A stretch of DNA of 8,218 nucleotides from Candidatus Stercoripulliclostridium merdigallinarum (GTDB taxonomy: Bacteria; Bacillota; Clostridia; Christensenellales; DTU072). Both the position numbers and the translations under genes were made by a program. Position 1 is the first letter of the stretch. Each line of letters opens with the position of its first letter. The stretch lies in the NCBI GenBank assembly GCA_018714575.1, contig DVNF01000001.1, forward strand, positions 1-8,218, in the 5' to 3' direction. Under the pieces are notes generated by a model. It was not told where the DNA came from. It was given only the letters and a program-made list of their open reading frames with translations, and made no database searches. Shown piece by piece: positions 7,088 through 8,218 of the stretch.

Positions 7088-8218
7088 TTACCTTTCTTCT
7101 TTTCTTTTCAATAAAGCCAAGGTTTCCAGGTTTGCCGTTTTCGGGAACATGTCGAACGGGCGAATGGGAGAAACCGCCGTAAATGCGGTCAATGCCGCTA
7201 TATCCCTTGCCAAAGTCGCCGGGTTACATGAAAGATACGCCAAAGTAAAATCCCTTTCAGCCGCCAACGCGTTCAGGCGTTCTACGACTTCGTGGGACAC
7301 CCCTTTCCTGGGCGGGTCTAAATATATCGTCAATCTTTTTTTGCTGTCCTTGAACCGCTTTATCAATTCGGGCAAAGCCTTTGCCGCGTCCATAGTCACG
7401 CACTCGGCGCTTAATCCGTTTTCGCGATACAACTTTTCGGAATCGGCGGTGGCTTCGGGGATTATTTCAACGTTGACGACATCTCCGCCCGCTTTCGCAA
7501 AAGGTATCCCCGTCAAACCAATACCCGCATACAGGTCGATAAAGATCAGATCCTTACCGGGTTTCAACAATTCGACCAACGTCGAATAAACCTTTTTCCT
7601 GACGTTATCGTTTATCTGAAAAAAGGAATACGGGTGCAACGGAAAAGTTATTCCGTCGATTTCTATCGGTCCGCTTTCCCGTAAATATACATACTTGTCG
7701 CCAAAGATCTTTGCGCCCGTGGAAGTGTTTACCGAAATTCCGAAACTCAAGTTCGGGTAAAGTTTCAATAGCCTGTCCTGCAATTCTTTTATTCCGGGTA
7801 TGCGTTCGGAAGTCGCAACGACGGTGACCTGCATAACTCCGCCAAGTTCCCTGACCGCTAAATGTCGCAACAATCCTTTATGAGCATCGTAGGAGTATGC
7901 GGACAGTTTAAATTCGTTTGCCCAATCGGTGACCTCGGAGATAATATCCTTTAACCAATCGGGATGCAATATACAATGATCTATGGGTTTTACGGTGCGC
8001 GTTCTTTCCTTATAAAAGCCCAAAACTATCTTTCCGTCCTTTTCGGAAAAAACGGGTTGCGCTTTGTTTCGGTACCCGAACTCGTTATCCGAAGGTACTA
8101 TATCGTCGATTTCGGTATCTATGCCGGCTTTCGACAAAGTGCGCCGTAACGCCAAATGCTTATATTTTAACTCCGCAGCATAATTCAAGTGCATGTAGTC
8201 ACAACCGCCGCAGACCCC
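7088..8218 (-). CDS. rlmD: 23S rRNA (uracil-C5)-methyltransferase, RlmD/TrmA family (5' end beyond window)
   Basis: A SAM-dependent enzyme that methylates C5 of a uridine, probably U1939 of 23S rRNA. The frame is open to the window edge. Ahead of the Met codon at 8192-8194 it reads GVCGGCDY, the iron-sulfur motif C-x5-CGGC of RumA-type enzymes, so that Met is internal and the real start lies outside. A further ligand Cys is at 7973-7975 (in IDHCILHP); the first is beyond the edge. Other motifs: YSFFQIN, the SAM loop DLYAGIGLTG (about 7511-7540), YLDPPRKG with Asp at 7316-7318, and LSCNPATLARD with the catalytic Cys at 7226-7228. The C-terminus DMFPKTANLETLALL contains the expected general-base Glu. 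Any N-terminal TRAM domain would be outside the window. The specific target (U1939, U747 or both) cannot be told from sequence. It converges on the Gx gene with a 16-bp gap. Confidence 0.92.
   Translation of the reverse strand, partial: GVCGGCDYMHLNYAAELKYKHLALRRTLSKAGIDTEIDDIVPSDNEFGYRNKAQPVFSEKDGKIVLGFYKERTRTVKPIDHCILHPDWLKDIISEVTDWANEFKLSAYSYDAHKGLLRHLAVRELGGVMQVTVVATSERIPGIKELQDRLLKLYPNLSFGISVNTSTGAKIFGDKYVYLRESGPIEIDGITFPLHPYSFFQINDNVRKKVYSTLVELLKPGKDLIFIDLYAGIGLTGIPFAKAGGDVVNVEIIPEATADSEKLYRENGLSAECVTMDAAKALPELIKRFKDSKKRLTIYLDPPRKGVSHEVVERLNALAAERDFTLAYLSCNPATLARDIAALTAFTAVSPIRPFDMFPKTANLETLALLKRKEER

Overview
The window looks like a low-to-medium GC Bacillota chromosome, most likely an uncultured Clostridia-type lineage. 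This is inferred from the DegV-family protein, the ApbE / NusG-domain-II / Gx-transporter trio, Shine-Dalgarno sites of the AGGAG or GGGGGTG type, and tightly packed co-directional genes. There is no rRNA, tRNA, CRISPR array, insertion sequence or phage gene, and no sign of a mobile island.

Layout. Bases 1-412 hold the decayed 3' end of an AraC-family regulator: a recognisable helix-turn-helix domain broken by in-frame stops. A strong promoter lies in its dead tail (TTTACA, 17 bp, TATACT with an extended -10 TG). It would start transcription almost exactly at the ATG of the next gene, so that gene is probably read from a leaderless mRNA. Five genes follow on the plus strand with almost no space between them: a 1292-residue SF1 helicase fused to a Vsr/MTES_1575-like nuclease domain (409-4287); a DegV-family lipid-binding protein (4301-5194); an ApbE-type FAD:protein FMN transferase lipoprotein (5152-6156, overlapping degV by 43 nt); a membrane-anchored NusG-domain-II protein (6158-6562); and a Gx-family membrane protein (6562-7071). 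On the minus strand, ending 16 bp from the Gx gene, is an RlmD/TrmA-family rRNA uracil-C5 methyltransferase. It runs off the right edge and keeps its iron-sulfur motif in the last bases of the window.

How the genes fit together. ApbE, NusG-II and Gx resemble part of the membrane flavinylation / extracellular electron transfer modules of Gram-positive bacteria, where ApbE attaches FMN to exported redox proteins. No FMN-carrying target protein and no polyprenyl-diphosphate synthase is present here, so the module is either split across the genome or reduced. DegV proteins bind fatty acids and usually serve a fatty-acid kinase, also not in the window. The helicase-nuclease is the least understood gene. 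Its architecture fits nucleic-acid repair or conflict with foreign DNA, yet it sits at the head of an apparent housekeeping operon, and the usual first catalytic Asp of its nuclease domain seems to be Ser. It is the best candidate for something undescribed, but nothing in the window proves a defence role.
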